A stretch of 64,000 nt of DNA from Streptomyces sp. Edi4 (GCF_040253615.1 NZ_JBEJGY010000004.1:1798001-1862000), one strand, 5' to 3'. Positions 47,138 to 58,193 are shown, numbered from the stretch's first letter. The notes: generated by a model not told the origin, from the letters alone. Made by a program: numbers and translations.

Positions 47138-48168
47138 AGATCGACCTTACGGACACCACGTCCAGCAAGATCAACAAGGCGCTCGTGCAGGGACGCAGGG
47201 CGGTGGGCACCCCCGCCGTCGGCATGGTGCTCACGCTCGTCATCGTCACCGACGAGGAGAACGCCTACGACGCCCTGCGCGCGGCGAGCGACGCCTCGCG
47301 CGAGCACCCCTCGCGCACGCTCGTCGTCATCAAGCGCGTCTCGCGCTCGCCGCGCGACCGCACCGGCTCCCGCCTCGACGCCGAAGTACGCGTCGGCGCG
47401 GACGCCGGCACCGGTGAGACGGTCATGCTGCGCATGTACGGCGAAGTGCTCAACCACGCCCAGTCGGTGGTCCTTCCGCTGCTCCTGCCGGACGCGCCGG
47501 TCGTCGTGTGGTGGCCGGTGAACGCGCCGACCGACCCGGCACAGGACCCCCTGGGCGCGCTCGCCCAGCGCCGGGTGACCGACACCTACACGGCCGAGCA
47601 GCCGATACAGGAGCTGTCCGCGCGCGCCGAGGCGTACACCCCCGGCGACACCGACCTCTCCTGGACCCGCATCACGCCCTGGCGCTCGATGCTGGCCGCC
47701 GCTCTCGACCAGGTGGCCTGCAAGGTCACCGCCGCCGAGGTGGAGGGCGAGGAGTTCAACCCGAGCTGCGAACTGCTCGGGATGTGGCTCGCCGACCGCC
47801 TCGACGTGCCGGTCAGGCGCTCCCTCTCGCAGGGCCCGGGCCTCACCGCCGTACGCCTGGAGACGGACGGCGGCCCGATCGTCCTGGACCGCGCGGACGG
47901 CTCGCTCGCCACGCTGTCCATGCGGGGCCAGCCGGACCGCGCGGTGGCCCTCAAGCGCCGCGAGACCTCCGAGCTCATCGCGGAGGAACTGCGCCGCCTG
48001 GACCCCGACGACACCTACGCCTCCGCGTTGAGGTACGGCGTGGACAAGCTCGGCCACGGCCTGGAGGAGAAGACCGCGGGGGCCGGCAAGGACAGCGCCG
48101 ACGACGCCGAGGCCAAGGCGGCCCCGGCGAAGAAGGCGGCGCCGGCCAAGAAGGCAGCGGCCAAGTGA
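47134..48168 (+). CDS. opcA: OpcA, G6PD assembly/activation protein
   Basis: A 344-aa protein starting MKIDLTDTTSSKINKALVQG. The middle section RMYGEVLNHAQSVVLPLLLP and VVVWWPVNAPTDPAQDPLGA is typical of OpcA, an allosteric partner of glucose-6-phosphate dehydrogenase. The C-terminal 40 residues are Lys/Ala-rich with repeated APAKKA units, absent from many homologs. It overlaps zwf and pgl by 4 bp each, ensuring stoichiometric translation. Confidence 0.93.
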   Translation: MKIDLTDTTSSKINKALVQGRRAVGTPAVGMVLTLVIVTDEENAYDALRAASDASREHPSRTLVVIKRVSRSPRDRTGSRLDAEVRVGADAGTGETVMLRMYGEVLNHAQSVVLPLLLPDAPVVVWWPVNAPTDPAQDPLGALAQRRVTDTYTAEQPIQELSARAEAYTPGDTDLSWTRITPWRSMLAAALDQVACKVTAAEVEGEEFNPSCELLGMWLADRLDVPVRRSLSQGPGLTAVRLETDGGPIVLDRADGSLATLSMRGQPDRAVALKRRETSELIAEELRRLDPDDTYASALRYGVDKLGHGLEEKTAGAGKDSADDAEAKAAPAKKAAPAKKAAAK

Positions 48169-48947
48169 GCACGCCGCAGCTCGTCGTCCACCGTGACAAG
48201 GAGCTGATGGCCGAGGCCGCCGCGGCCCGCCTCATCACCAAGGTCGTGGACGCGCAGGCCTCGCGCGGCTCGGCCTCGGTGGTCCTCACGGGCGGCCGCA
48301 ACGGCAACGGGCTGCTCGCGGCCCTGGCCTCGGCGCCGGCCCGGGACGCGATCGACTGGTCGCGTCTTGACCTGTGGTGGGGTGACGAGCGGTTCGTGCC
48401 CGATGGCGACCCCGAGCGCAACCACACCCAGGCCCGTGCGGCGCTGCTCGACGCGGTGCCGCTGGATCCCGGGCGGGTCCACGCGATGCCGGCCGCGGGC
48501 GGAGCCTACGGCAACGACGCGGACGCGGCGGCCGCCGCCTATGCGGCCGAACTCGCCCGCGCCGCGGGTCCCGAGGACCACGGCCCGGTGCCGACGTTCG
48601 ACGTGCTGATGCTGGGTGTCGGCCCCGACACCCATGTGGCGTCGCTGTTCCCGGAGATGCCCGGGGTGCGGGAGACCGAGCGGATGGTGGTCGGGGTGCA
48701 CGGCGCTCCGAAGCCGCCGCCCACGCGGATCTCGCTCACCCTCCCGGCGATCCGGGCGGCCCGTGAGGTGTGGCTGCTCGCGGCCGGCGAGGACAAGGCG
48801 GGCGCGGCGAAGATGGCCCTGTCGGGTGCGGGCGAGGTGCAGGCCCCGGCGGCCGGCGCCTACGGCCGCGCCCGCACCCTGTGGCTCCTGGACGCGGCCG
48901 CCGCCTCCCAGCTGCCCAGGTCGCTGTATCCCCCGGCGTCCGCCTGA
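48165..48947 (+). CDS. pgl: 6-phosphogluconolactonase
   Basis: A 260-aa protein of the DevB/Pgl family; GTG start within the opcA stop (AAGTGAGC). VVLTGGRNGNGLLAALAS, DLWWGDERFVPDGDPERNHTQ and the final ARTLWLLDAAAASQLPRSLY are the conserved segments. It hydrolyses 6-phosphogluconolactone, completing the oxidative branch. A terminator follows. Confidence 0.94.
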   Translation: MSTPQLVVHRDKELMAEAAAARLITKVVDAQASRGSASVVLTGGRNGNGLLAALASAPARDAIDWSRLDLWWGDERFVPDGDPERNHTQARAALLDAVPLDPGRVHAMPAAGGAYGNDADAAAAAYAAELARAAGPEDHGPVPTFDVLMLGVGPDTHVASLFPEMPGVRETERMVVGVHGAPKPPPTRISLTLPAIRAAREVWLLAAGEDKAGAAKMALSGAGEVQAPAAGAYGRARTLWLLDAAAASQLPRSLYPPASA

Positions 48948-48965
48948 CGCCCGACGCCCGACGCG

Positions 48966-49007
48966 AACGGCCCGGTCCTCCCCCACTCGGGGGCGGGCCG
49001 GGCCGTT
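48966..49007. terminator. bidirectional terminator between pgl and pgi
   Basis: A 10-bp stem AACGGCCCGG / CCGGGCCGTT encloses a 22-nt loop that contains a smaller CCCCC/GGGGG hairpin. It lies between convergent operons. Confidence 0.75.
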
Positions 49008-49031
49008 GGTCGTTACGGGCGCCTCAGCGGC

Positions 49032-50693
49032 TCAACGGCCGCGCAGCGAACGGTACGTGGCGACCAGGGCCTTGCTGGAGGCGTCCAGGCCCGGCACGTC
49101 GGCGCCCTCGGTCAGGGCGGGCTCGACCCGCTTGGCGAGGACCTTGCCGAGCTCGACGCCCCACTGGTCGAAGGAGTCGATGTTCCACACGGCGCCCTGG
49201 ACGAACACCTTGTGCTCGTACAGCGCGATGAGCTGGCCGAGGACCGACGGGGTCAGCTCCTTGGCCAGGATCGTGGTGGTGGGGTGGTTGCCCCGGAAGG
49301 TCTTGTGCGGCACGAGCTCTTCGGACACGCCCTCGGCGCGCACCTCATCGGGGGTCTTGCCGAAGGCAAGGGCCTGCGTCTGGGCGAAGAAGTTGGCCAT
49401 CAGGAGGTCGTGCTGGGCGACGAGGCCCGGCAGCAGGCCGGCGACGGGCTCGGCGAAGCCGATGAAGTCGGCCGGGATGACCTTGGTGCCCTGGTGGATC
49501 AACTGGTAGTACGCGTGCTGCCCGTTGGTGCCCGGGGTGCCCCACACCACAGGACCTGTCTCCCAGTCGACCGGGTTGCCGTCACGGTCCACCGACTTGC
49601 CGTTGGACTCCATGTCGAGCTGCTGGAGGTAGGCGGTGAACTTCGACAGGTAGTGGCTGTAGGGCAGCACCGCGTGCGACTGGGCGTCGAAGAACGCCCC
49701 GTACCACACCCCCAACAGGCCCATCAGCAACGGCGCGTTGGACTCGGCGGGCGCGGTACGGAAGTGCTCGTCGACCAGGTGGAAGCCGCCCAGCATCTCG
49801 CGGAACCGGTCGGAGCCGATCGCGATCATCAACGAGAGGCCGATGGCCGAGTCGAAGGAGTACCGTCCGCCGACCCAGTCCCAGAAGCCGAACATGTTGG
49901 CCGTGTCGATGCCGAAGCCGGCGACCTTCTCGGCGTTGGTCGACAGGGCCACGAAGTGCCGGGCGACGGCGTCCTGACCGGCCCTCAGCTCGGTGAGCAG
50001 CCAGTCGCGGGCCGAGGTGGCGTTGGTGATGGTCTCGATGGTGGTGAAGGTCTTGGACGCGATGATGAACAGCGTCTCGGCGGCGTCCAGGTCGCGGACC
50101 GCCTCGTGCAGGTCGGCGCCGTCCACGTTGGAGACGAAACGGACCGTCAGATCCCGGTCGCTGAAGGACTTCAGGGCCTCGTAGGCCATCGCGGGACCGA
50201 GGTCGGAGCCGCCGATGCCGATGTTGACGACGTTCTTGATGGGCTTGCCGGTGTGACCGGTCCACTCGCCCGAGCGGATCTTCGCCGAGAACGCGGCCAT
50301 CTTGTCAAGGACTTCATGGACGCCGGGCACCACGTTCTCGCCGTCGACCTCGATCACCGCGTCGCGCGGGGCGCGCAGCGCGGTGTGCAGGACGGCGCGG
50401 TCCTCGGTGGTGTTGATCTTCTCGCCGCGGAACATGGCGTCCCGCAGCCCCTCGACGTCGGTGGCCGCGGCCAGCTCGCGCAGGAGCGCGAGGGTTTCGC
50501 CGGTCACCAGGTGCTTGGAGTAGTCGAGGTGGAGGTCGCCGACCCGCAGGGTGTAGGCGGTGCCCCGGTCGGGCTCGGCGGCGAACAGCTCGCGCAGATG
50601 GGTCTCGCCCAGCTGCTCCCGGTGCTTGCCCAGTGCGGTCCACTCGGGCATCTGGTTGAGCCTGGTACGGCTTCCTGCGTTCATCTGCGGCAT
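49032..50693 (-). CDS. pgi: glucose-6-phosphate isomerase
   Basis: A 553-aa enzyme; ATG at 50693 ([20 protein letters not shown]), with an alternative ATG three codons later that gives 550 aa. [18 protein letters not shown], the phosphate-binding [13 protein letters not shown] and the catalytic region [19 protein letters not shown] are visible. It links glycolysis to the pentose-phosphate operon that converges on it. The gap to the RbpA-family gene upstream contains a purine-rich tract but no gene. Confidence 0.95.
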   Translation of the reverse strand: MPQMNAGSRTRLNQMPEWTALGKHREQLGETHLRELFAAEPDRGTAYTLRVGDLHLDYSKHLVTGETLALLRELAAATDVEGLRDAMFRGEKINTTEDRAVLHTALRAPRDAVIEVDGENVVPGVHEVLDKMAAFSAKIRSGEWTGHTGKPIKNVVNIGIGGSDLGPAMAYEALKSFSDRDLTVRFVSNVDGADLHEAVRDLDAAETLFIIASKTFTTIETITNATSARDWLLTELRAGQDAVARHFVALSTNAEKVAGFGIDTANMFGFWDWVGGRYSFDSAIGLSLMIAIGSDRFREMLGGFHLVDEHFRTAPAESNAPLLMGLLGVWYGAFFDAQSHAVLPYSHYLSKFTAYLQQLDMESNGKSVDRDGNPVDWETGPVVWGTPGTNGQHAYYQLIHQGTKVIPADFIGFAEPVAGLLPGLVAQHDLLMANFFAQTQALAFGKTPDEVRAEGVSEELVPHKTFRGNHPTTTILAKELTPSVLGQLIALYEHKVFVQGAVWNIDSFDQWGVELGKVLAKRVEPALTEGADVPGLDASSKALVATYRSLRGR

Positions 50694-50883
50694 CAGCCCA
50701 CTTCTACTCGTACGTGCGTACCTTTGCCCCGCTGCCCCTCCAACCTAATTGATCAGGCGGCGCGGGCAGGAATCAGCGCGGCGGTATCGGGCGCGAAGAA
50801 GCCAGGAGAGAGGCCGTGCGAAGGAGAACCAGAAAGAGAAGAGGGAAGGCGTGAGCGGGCGAGGCTTCTGCCCCGGACGCACC

Positions 50884-50926
50884 GAAGGGCCCTGCGGAGG
50901 AACCGAGTTCATCCCGTGGGCCCTTC
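50884..50926 (-). terminator. terminator after the RbpA-family gene
   Basis: A 9-bp perfect stem (GAAGGGCCC / GGGCCCTTC) with a 25-nt loop lies 5 bp past the stop codon of the RbpA-family gene, on the minus strand. Confidence 0.7.
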
Positions 50927-50931
50927 ATCCG

Positions 50932-51267
50932 TCAGATCTCGCCCCGCAGCTTGGCGAGTGCTTCCGCGAGGATCGCCTCGCCGTCCGCGTCGCTGCGGCG
51001 CTCCCGTACGTACGCCAGGTGGGTCTTGTACGGCTCGGTGCGTGGCGGGTCCGGCGGGTTGTCCCGGTCCTGTCCCGCGGGGAATCCGCAGCGCGGGCAG
51101 TCCCACGTCTCCGGAACCTGTGCGTCACTGGCGAAGCTCGGCTGCGTCTCGTGCCCGTTGGAGCACCAGAAGGAGATGCGCAGGCGCGGCGCGGACTCGC
51201 CCCGCTCGGCCTCGCCCATCGGCCCCGCTCCGACCCGGCTTCCCCGGATCGCGTTGCCACTTGCCAC
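50932..51267 (-). CDS. RbpA-family RNA polymerase-binding protein (paralog)
   Basis: A 111-aa protein starting MASGNAIRGSRVGAGPMGEA. A zinc-binding core (FWCSNGHETQPSF ... WDCPRCGFPAGQ) is followed by the sigma-interacting tail TEPYKTHLAYVRERRSDADG-EAILAEALAKLRGEI. This mirrors RbpA (Rv2050-like) and resembles the second Streptomyces paralog. Such proteins bind RNA polymerase and stimulate HrdB-type sigma promoters. A terminator follows, and secG lies upstream on the same strand. Confidence 0.88.
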   Translation of the reverse strand: MASGNAIRGSRVGAGPMGEAERGESAPRLRISFWCSNGHETQPSFASDAQVPETWDCPRCGFPAGQDRDNPPDPPRTEPYKTHLAYVRERRSDADGEAILAEALAKLRGEI

Positions 51268-51380
51268 GGTCGTAACTCCCTGCGTGATGGTGCTCGAAGA
51301 TGCCCCAGTCTACGTAAGGCCCAACGCGCGTCCAGCGATTGGAGTTACACCCCACCCCCGAAACGCCGGATGACGACGCT

Positions 51381-51614
51381 TTACTTGAGCTTCATCAGCA
51401 GACCAAGTACGACAATGCACGCGAACCACAACAGACCGATCACGATGGTGATGCGGTCGAGATTTCGCTCGGCGACCGAGGAGCCACCGACGGAGGACTG
51501 CATACCACCGCCGAACATGTCGGAGAGGCCGCCACCCTTTCCCTTGTGCATCAGCACCAGCAGCATCAGCAGCAGGCTGAAGACGATCAGGGCAATCGAG
51601 AACCCGACAATCAC
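51381..51614 (-). CDS. secG: preprotein translocase subunit SecG
   Basis: A 77-aa membrane protein with GTG start (MIVGFSIALIVFSLLLMLLV). Two hydrophobic helices flank a Gly-rich loop HKGKGGGLSDMFGGGMQSSV, then AERNLDRITIVIGLLWFACI. This is the SecG layout. It assists SecYEG-dependent protein export. The tpiA terminator lies just upstream of its start, so it has its own promoter or reads through. Confidence 0.93.
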   Translation of the reverse strand: MIVGFSIALIVFSLLLMLLVLMHKGKGGGLSDMFGGGMQSSVGGSSVAERNLDRITIVIGLLWFACIVVLGLLMKLK

Positions 51615-51648
51615 GGCTGGACCAACTTCCTAGGACTGATATGGCGAC

Positions 51649-51689
51649 GGGGGCCGGGGGGACATTCCACAATCCCTGTCCCGGCCCCC
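51649..51689 (-). terminator. terminator after tpiA
   Basis: A perfect 10-bp stem (GGGGGCCGGG / CCCGGCCCCC) with a 21-nt loop lies between the tpiA stop and the secG start, on the minus strand. Confidence 0.75.
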
Positions 51690-51722
51690 GCAAGGGTACG
51701 ACGGATCCGCGCTACCGCATAC

Positions 51723-52502
51723 TTACTGGTCGCGGAAGCGGACGATCTTGACGAACTCGTCGGCGTCCAGTGCGGCGCCTCCGATCAGGGCTCCGTCGAC
51801 GTCCGGCTGAGCCATGATCGCGGCGACGTTCCCGGCCTTCACCGAGCCGCCGTACTGGATGCGCACCTTCTCGGCGAGCTCCTGCGAGTACAGCTCGGCC
51901 AGGCGCGCGCGGATCGCCCCGCACACCTCCTGGGCGTCCTCGGGGGTGGCGACCTCGCCGGTGCCGATCGCCCAGACCGGCTCGTAGGCGATCACGATGG
52001 ACTCGGCCTGCTCGGCGGGGACGTCCTTGAGGGCGCCGTCGAGCTGGGCCAGCGTGTAGGGGACCTGCTGGCCGGCCTTGCGGAGGTCCAGGCCCTCGCC
52101 GACGCAGAGGATCGGGGTCAGGCCGTGCTGGAAGGCGGCCTTCACCTTGGCGTTGCAGAGCTCGTCGCTCTCGCCGTGGTACTGCCGGCGCTCGGAGTGG
52201 CCCACGGCGACGTAGGCGCACTTCAGCTTGGCCAGCATCGGGCCCGAGATCTCACCGGTGTAGGCACCGGATTCGTGCGCCGAGATGTCCTGGGCGCCGT
52301 ACTTGATCTTGAGCTTGTCGCCGTCGACCAGGGTCTGCACGGAGCGCAGGTCGACGAAGGGCGGCAGGACGGCGACCTCGACGGCGTCGTAGTCCTTGTC
52401 GGCGAGCGCGAAGGCGAGCTTCTGGACGTGTGCGATGGCCTCGAGGTGGTTGAGGTTCATCTTCCAGTTGCCCGCCATCAGCGGGGTACGGGTGCTGCTC
52501 AC
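51723..52502 (-). CDS. tpiA: triosephosphate isomerase
   Basis: A 259-aa TIM-barrel enzyme starting [20 protein letters not shown]. Lys of NWKMN, His of [11 protein letters not shown] and Glu of [15 protein letters not shown] are the three active-site residues. It interconverts dihydroxyacetone phosphate and glyceraldehyde 3-phosphate. It follows pgk by 6 bp, and a hairpin separates gap from this pair. Confidence 0.96.
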   Translation of the reverse strand: MSSTRTPLMAGNWKMNLNHLEAIAHVQKLAFALADKDYDAVEVAVLPPFVDLRSVQTLVDGDKLKIKYGAQDISAHESGAYTGEISGPMLAKLKCAYVAVGHSERRQYHGESDELCNAKVKAAFQHGLTPILCVGEGLDLRKAGQQVPYTLAQLDGALKDVPAEQAESIVIAYEPVWAIGTGEVATPEDAQEVCGAIRARLAELYSQELAEKVRIQYGGSVKAGNVAAIMAQPDVDGALIGGAALDADEFVKIVRFRDQ

Positions 52503-52508
52503 AGGTGT

Positions 52509-53720
52509 TCAGTCCTCCAGTGCGGCGAGGCCGGGAAGCGTCTTGCCCTCGAGGTATTCGAGGCTCGCGCCGCCACCGGTCGAGATGTGTCCGAACTTCG
52601 TCTCGTCGAAGCCCAGGTTACGGACGGCCGCGGCGGAGTCGCCACCGCCGACCACGGTGAAGCCCTTGCTGTCGAGCAGCGCCTGCGCGACGGCGGCGGT
52701 GCCGCCGGCGTAGTCGGGGTGTTCGGCGACGCCTACGGGGCCGTTCCAGAACACGGTCTCGGCGTCGGTGATCTTCGAAGCGAACAGCTCACGGGTCCTG
52801 GGGCCGATGTCCAGGCCCTCCTTGTCCGCGGGGATCCGGTCCGCGTCGACGGTCTCGAAGTCGGCCGGCGCCTTGGTCTTCAGGTCGGGGAAGTCCTTGG
52901 AGACCAGCACGTCGACCGGGAGCACCAGCTCCACACCGCTCTTCTCGGCGCGCTCCATGTACTCCTTGACGACCGGGATCTGGTCCTCCTGGAGCAGGGA
53001 GATGCCGACCTCGTGCCCCTGGGCCTTGAGGAAGGTGTACGCCATGCCGCCGCCGATCAGCAGGCGGTCGGCCTTGCCGAGCAGTTCGTCGATGACCGCG
53101 AGCTTGTCGGAGACCTTGGCGCCGCCGAGCACGACCGTGTAGGGGCGCTTGACGTCCTCGGTCAGCTTCTTCAGGACGCCGACCTCGGTGGCGATGAGGT
53201 GGCCCGCGTAGTGCGGCAGGCGCGCCGGCAGGTCGAAGACGGAGGCGTGCTTACGGTGCACCGCGCCGAAGCCGTCGCCGACGTACACATCGGCGAGGGC
53301 GGCGAGCTGGTCGGCGAAGGCGCCGCGCTCGGCGTCGTCCTTGGCCGTCTCACCGGCGTTGAAGCGCAGGTTCTCGACGACCGCGACCTGGCCGGGCTCA
53401 AGCCCGTCGACCGCGTCGTGGGCGGCGGCGCCGACGGTGTCCTGGGCGAACGCGACCGGCGCGCCCAGGAGTTCACCAAGCCGCTCGGCGGCGGGCAGAA
53501 GTGAGAACTGCGGGTCCGGGGCGCCTTTGGGACGGCCCAGGTGCGAGGCCACGACGACCTTGGCGTCGGCGGCGAGGAGCGCCTGAAGGGTGGGGAGCAC
53601 GGCGCGGATGCGGCCGTCGTCGGTGATGCGGCCTTCAGCCAGCGGCACGTTGAGGTCGGCGCGGACGAATACCCGCTTGCCCGCGACGCCTTCGGCGAGA
53701 AGTTCGTCGATCGTCTTCAT
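52509..53720 (-). CDS. pgk: phosphoglycerate kinase
   Basis: A 403-aa two-domain kinase. Start ATG of [31 protein letters not shown] (near residue 20) binds 3-phosphoglycerate and [18 protein letters not shown] plus the final [20 protein letters not shown] bind ATP. It generates ATP from 1,3-bisphosphoglycerate. The longer frame upstream of the ATG is rejected, as it crosses the gap-pgk hairpin. Confidence 0.95.
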   Translation of the reverse strand: MKTIDELLAEGVAGKRVFVRADLNVPLAEGRITDDGRIRAVLPTLQALLAADAKVVVASHLGRPKGAPDPQFSLLPAAERLGELLGAPVAFAQDTVGAAAHDAVDGLEPGQVAVVENLRFNAGETAKDDAERGAFADQLAALADVYVGDGFGAVHRKHASVFDLPARLPHYAGHLIATEVGVLKKLTEDVKRPYTVVLGGAKVSDKLAVIDELLGKADRLLIGGGMAYTFLKAQGHEVGISLLQEDQIPVVKEYMERAEKSGVELVLPVDVLVSKDFPDLKTKAPADFETVDADRIPADKEGLDIGPRTRELFASKITDAETVFWNGPVGVAEHPDYAGGTAAVAQALLDSKGFTVVGGGDSAAAVRNLGFDETKFGHISTGGGASLEYLEGKTLPGLAALED

Positions 53721-53769
53721 GTGAGGGTGGCTCCTTGAATGGTACGAGTCGGGGCGGTCAGGACAGGCG

Positions 53770-53811
53770 ACAGGGCCCGCACAGCGCATCATCGCGCTGC
53801 CCGGGCCCTGT
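53770..53811 (-). terminator. hairpin between gap and pgk
   Basis: A 10-bp stem (ACAGGGCCCG / CGGGCCCTGT) encloses a second stem (CAGCGC / GCGCTG). In a gap-pgk-tpi operon such a hairpin may lower pgk-tpi expression relative to gap or stabilise gap mRNA. Confidence 0.75.
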
Positions 53812-53840
53812 GGCTCACATCAGTGCCTACCGGACCGTGG

Positions 53841-54866
<1,026 letters not shown>

Positions 54867-55057
54867 TTAGGTACGCCGGGTACTCGACGCCGGCGAGTTG
54901 TATGGGATGTCCCCGACCGCTTACGACCCTACCTCCCCGGGGCCGCCAAGGTGACATCAGAGCGCCCGTATGGTTCCGAAATCACGCCCGGAACGGCCCG
55001 GAGGCCCCTACCTCGTGCGGGTACGGACCTCCGGAGACCCCATTTCGCTACGTGCTG

Positions 55058-58018
55058 TCAGCGGTCGAGCGCATGGAGTGCTTTTCTGACCACCTGCTTG
55101 CGGGCGGAGGACGAGGTGATGTTTTCCAGGCCGAATCCGAGCAGAACGGTGTCGCGGGTGCTGACGGCGGCCGAGGAGTGGAAGAGCGCCTGCGAGCGCG
55201 CCCAGTCCCCCCGGTTGCCGGGGCTGCCGGCCGGCGCCCCCGGAACGCTCCAGGGCCCCAGCGAGGCCTCGAAGCCCTCGGCCCCCTGCGGCGTGCCGCC
55301 GACCACGAGCCGGGTGTCGTCGACGAAGGCGCCGAGGCCCCCGGTGCCCGGGTCGGACACGTAGGAGACGGCGACCTCGACCTGCTTGCCCGCGTAGGCG
55401 CCGAGGCCGAAGGACACCTGCCGCCAGCCGTTGGAGGAGCCGGTGAACCGGTTCCAGACGCCGCTGGTGCCAGAGCCCGCGCAGGTGGGCGAGCCGGGGG
55501 TGAGGTAGTGCGTCAAGAAGGGGTGGTCCTTGAGCAGGAAGCCTTGTTCGCACTGGCTGGGCACGCTGGTGGTGGTGCCCCCGCGGGCGTCCGCCAGCGT
55601 CGTCCAGTCGTCCTGGCCCACCGTGTGCGCCTCGACGATCACCTGGTCGTAGCCGGGTTCGGTGTCGTAGCTGAGCTGGAAGTCCAGGCTCGGCTTCTGG
55701 GCGGCCGTCGTGCCCGCCAGATCGACGGTGCGGGCGAGCCGCATGTAGGCGTCGTCGCTGTGGCGCGCCGCCGCGAACCAGGATCCCTCGGCGGGCTCGA
55801 AGGGCGTGCGTACCCCGGGGTAGTCACCGGCGGAGGCACTCGTGAACTGCGGGAACCGCGCGGGCTTGAGGGTGTCGGAGGTGATGGTGTACGCGCCGGC
55901 CGCCGTCAGCGGGCTGCCGCCGGCCGCGCCCAGCGGGGCCTTCGCGCCCGCGAGCTTCCCGGCCCCGGCGAAGGCAGGCGGGGAGGCGAGCCCGGCCTTG
56001 TTGTAGGCGCCGAGGTAGTACTGCGAGAAGTCGTCGGACAGGGCGCCGGCGCCGAGGTCGACGCTGCCGCCGGCCTGCGCGCCGGCGTTGATCAGCTTGC
56101 CACCCTCGTTGACGAAGTCGCGTACGGCGAACGTGGTGGCGGCCGACGGCGCCCTTGCGGGGTCGCCGCCGGTGTACCAGAGGACGGTGCGGAAGTGGCT
56201 GAGCACACCCAGCGCGCTCGGGGCGCCCTTGGTCGCCACGTCCCACACCGCCGCCTTCACGCCGTTGTCGGCGAGCGCCCTGGTGTACAGCGCGGCGTTC
56301 TTGGCGGGGGCGGCGCCGCCCTCGTCGGCAAGGACCAGGGTGTCGCCCCTGGGCCGGCCGGCCACCGTGTACGTGAAGGGCGTACTGGACGTCCTGGCGC
56401 CCGTGGCGGTGGTGCCGGTGAACCACACCTCGACCTCGTCGCCGGCGTCCGCGCCCTCGACCTTGGCGCGGTACTGGTCGAAGCGGATGTTGTCCTCGCC
56501 GCCGAAGACCTCGCCGCCCTTCCAGGGCTCCAGCTCCTCGGTGTGCCTGCGGCCGTTGTTGATCCGGTAGTTGAGGGTCTTGTCGCGCACCGACTTGCGT
56601 ACGGTGACGGCGACTTCCTGGTCGTCGTCGCGCGTGTACGACGTCGTGAACGTGTCCGGCGTGAAGTCGGGCGCGTCGATGCCGACCGAGGAGGAGGGCC
56701 GGTCGGGGTGGGCGGATGTCTCGGCGACCGAGAGCGCGAAGGGGATGTTCTTCTCGAACTCGCCCTGGATCAGCTTCTCGCTGTCGGGAAAATTGAAGTC
56801 GGAGGGGCAGTCCGCCGCGTTCCACGCGTCGTTGGGGTCCACGTTGGAGGCGGTGGTGCACGTCGACATCTCGGGGGTGAACATCATGGTGGCGTTGACG
56901 TTCGCCGCGTGCCCGTCGGCCTCGCCGTTGGTGGTGTACAGCGCGGAGGAGACCTCCGAGAGGTAGCCGGGGATGGCCGGCTTGTCGGGGGTGCCGGCCA
57001 GCGACTTGTACAGGACGTCGTCGGGCGTCGGCGTGGCGACCTGCCAGCCCACTCCGTACAGCAGCAGCTCGGCCGCCGAGTGGTAGTTGATCGCGTAGTT
57101 GAAGTGGATCCGCTTCTCGAAGGAGTCGAGCGCCTTGGTCTCGGGCTCGCTGCCCGCGCTCGGTCCCCGGTAGGTCTCGTTGGAGGGGTCGTCGGAGGAA
57201 CCCTCGTTGTCGTAGCCCCACTTGTAGGGGAAGTTGCGGTTCGGGTCGACGCCGTCGACCGAGGTTATTCTGCCGTCGCCGTTGTTGTCGCGGAGGTTCT
57301 TGCGCCACAGGCGGTTGCCGGGCGTGAAGGTGTAGTCGTAGCCGTCCGGGTTGGCGGAGAGCACGAACCACAGCTCGGTGGAGTCCACGATCTTGGTGAC
57401 GCGCGGGTCCTTGCCGTAGTTGTCGAGGTAGTAGTGCATCAGCCGCCGGGTCATCTCCGGGGTGATCCACTCCCGGGCGTGCTGGTTGGACATGTACAGC
57501 GTCGCGGGCTTGGAGCCGTCCTTGGACCTGGTGGCGCCCTTGGTGAGCTTGAGGGCGAGGATGTCCTGGCCGTCGACCGTTTTGCCGATCGACTCGACCT
57601 TGGTCAGGGACGGGTTGGCCTTGCCGGTGTCCAGGATCTCCTGCTTGAGGCCGCCCTTGCCGCTGTAGGGGCGGAACACGCCGTCACCCGCGGCCTTGAG
57701 GCGGCCGCGGGCCTGGGCGGAGACCTTGCGCTCGGTGAGGTCGACGCCCTTGCCGCGCAGGGCGGCGGCCTGGGCCTTGGTGAGGTAGAGCTCGACTCCC
57801 GCCAAGCCCTTGGCGGGCAGATCCGCGCCCAGTTCCTGGGCGTCGGCGCCCGCCTCCAGGAGCAGCGGCAGCTGTGCGCGGCTGACCTGGGCGTTCCAGA
57901 CGACGATGCCCTCGCCGTCGGCTCCGCCCGGCCGGGCCTGGGCGGCGGCGGGCGCCGCCACCAGCCCAGCCGTCAGAAGTGACGCGGCGGCGAGGACCGC
58001 TCTGGCTCTTCGTCTCAT
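55058..58018 (-). CDS. secreted M14 zinc carboxypeptidase with C-terminal adhesion-like domains
   Basis: A 986-aa extracellular protein; ATG start of MRRRARAVLAAASLLTAGLV, with signal peptide to about residue 30. The M14 domain (about residues 110-450) has the zinc ligands in NQHAREW (H180, E183) and NYHSAAELL (H313), and the catalytic Glu near residue 383 (FTPEMSTC). A middle region (about 590-680) with VLADEGGAAPAKNAAL and VLWYTGGDPARAP resembles the non-catalytic glutamine-amidotransferase-like domain of immune-inhibitor-A-type proteases. About residues 750-980 look like a MAM-like domain (SLDFQLSYDTEPGYDQVIVE). It is unusually large and modular. Confidence 0.92.
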   Translation of the reverse strand: MRRRARAVLAAASLLTAGLVAAPAAAQARPGGADGEGIVVWNAQVSRAQLPLLLEAGADAQELGADLPAKGLAGVELYLTKAQAAALRGKGVDLTERKVSAQARGRLKAAGDGVFRPYSGKGGLKQEILDTGKANPSLTKVESIGKTVDGQDILALKLTKGATRSKDGSKPATLYMSNQHAREWITPEMTRRLMHYYLDNYGKDPRVTKIVDSTELWFVLSANPDGYDYTFTPGNRLWRKNLRDNNGDGRITSVDGVDPNRNFPYKWGYDNEGSSDDPSNETYRGPSAGSEPETKALDSFEKRIHFNYAINYHSAAELLLYGVGWQVATPTPDDVLYKSLAGTPDKPAIPGYLSEVSSALYTTNGEADGHAANVNATMMFTPEMSTCTTASNVDPNDAWNAADCPSDFNFPDSEKLIQGEFEKNIPFALSVAETSAHPDRPSSSVGIDAPDFTPDTFTTSYTRDDDQEVAVTVRKSVRDKTLNYRINNGRRHTEELEPWKGGEVFGGEDNIRFDQYRAKVEGADAGDEVEVWFTGTTATGARTSSTPFTYTVAGRPRGDTLVLADEGGAAPAKNAALYTRALADNGVKAAVWDVATKGAPSALGVLSHFRTVLWYTGGDPARAPSAATTFAVRDFVNEGGKLINAGAQAGGSVDLGAGALSDDFSQYYLGAYNKAGLASPPAFAGAGKLAGAKAPLGAAGGSPLTAAGAYTITSDTLKPARFPQFTSASAGDYPGVRTPFEPAEGSWFAAARHSDDAYMRLARTVDLAGTTAAQKPSLDFQLSYDTEPGYDQVIVEAHTVGQDDWTTLADARGGTTTSVPSQCEQGFLLKDHPFLTHYLTPGSPTCAGSGTSGVWNRFTGSSNGWRQVSFGLGAYAGKQVEVAVSYVSDPGTGGLGAFVDDTRLVVGGTPQGAEGFEASLGPWSVPGAPAGSPGNRGDWARSQALFHSSAAVSTRDTVLLGFGLENITSSSARKQVVRKALHALDR

Positions 58019-58193
58019 GAGCCCCCCTTGCTGATGTGTGCCACGGACGTGGACAGACGTCAGGCTCATGACTCTTCATGATCATGTCAATACCGCGCCG
58101 GTTCGCGCCGGACCGGCTGGAAACGGCGGCCGGCGCCCACCAAGTGGGCGCCGGATCACGGCAGTTGTCGCGGGCGAGGCCGGGGCGGACCGC

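Noticed and set aside
50694..50931. Small RNA gene between pgi and the RbpA-family gene
   Set aside because: Only a purine-rich tract and an AGAAGCC/GGCTTCT pair are visible; no promoter or terminator set distinct from those of the neighbours.
54902..57982. Open frame of about 1,000 codons opposite the carboxypeptidase
   Set aside because: The real gene on the minus strand has signal peptide and zinc motifs; the antisense product is repetitive Gly/Arg/Val.
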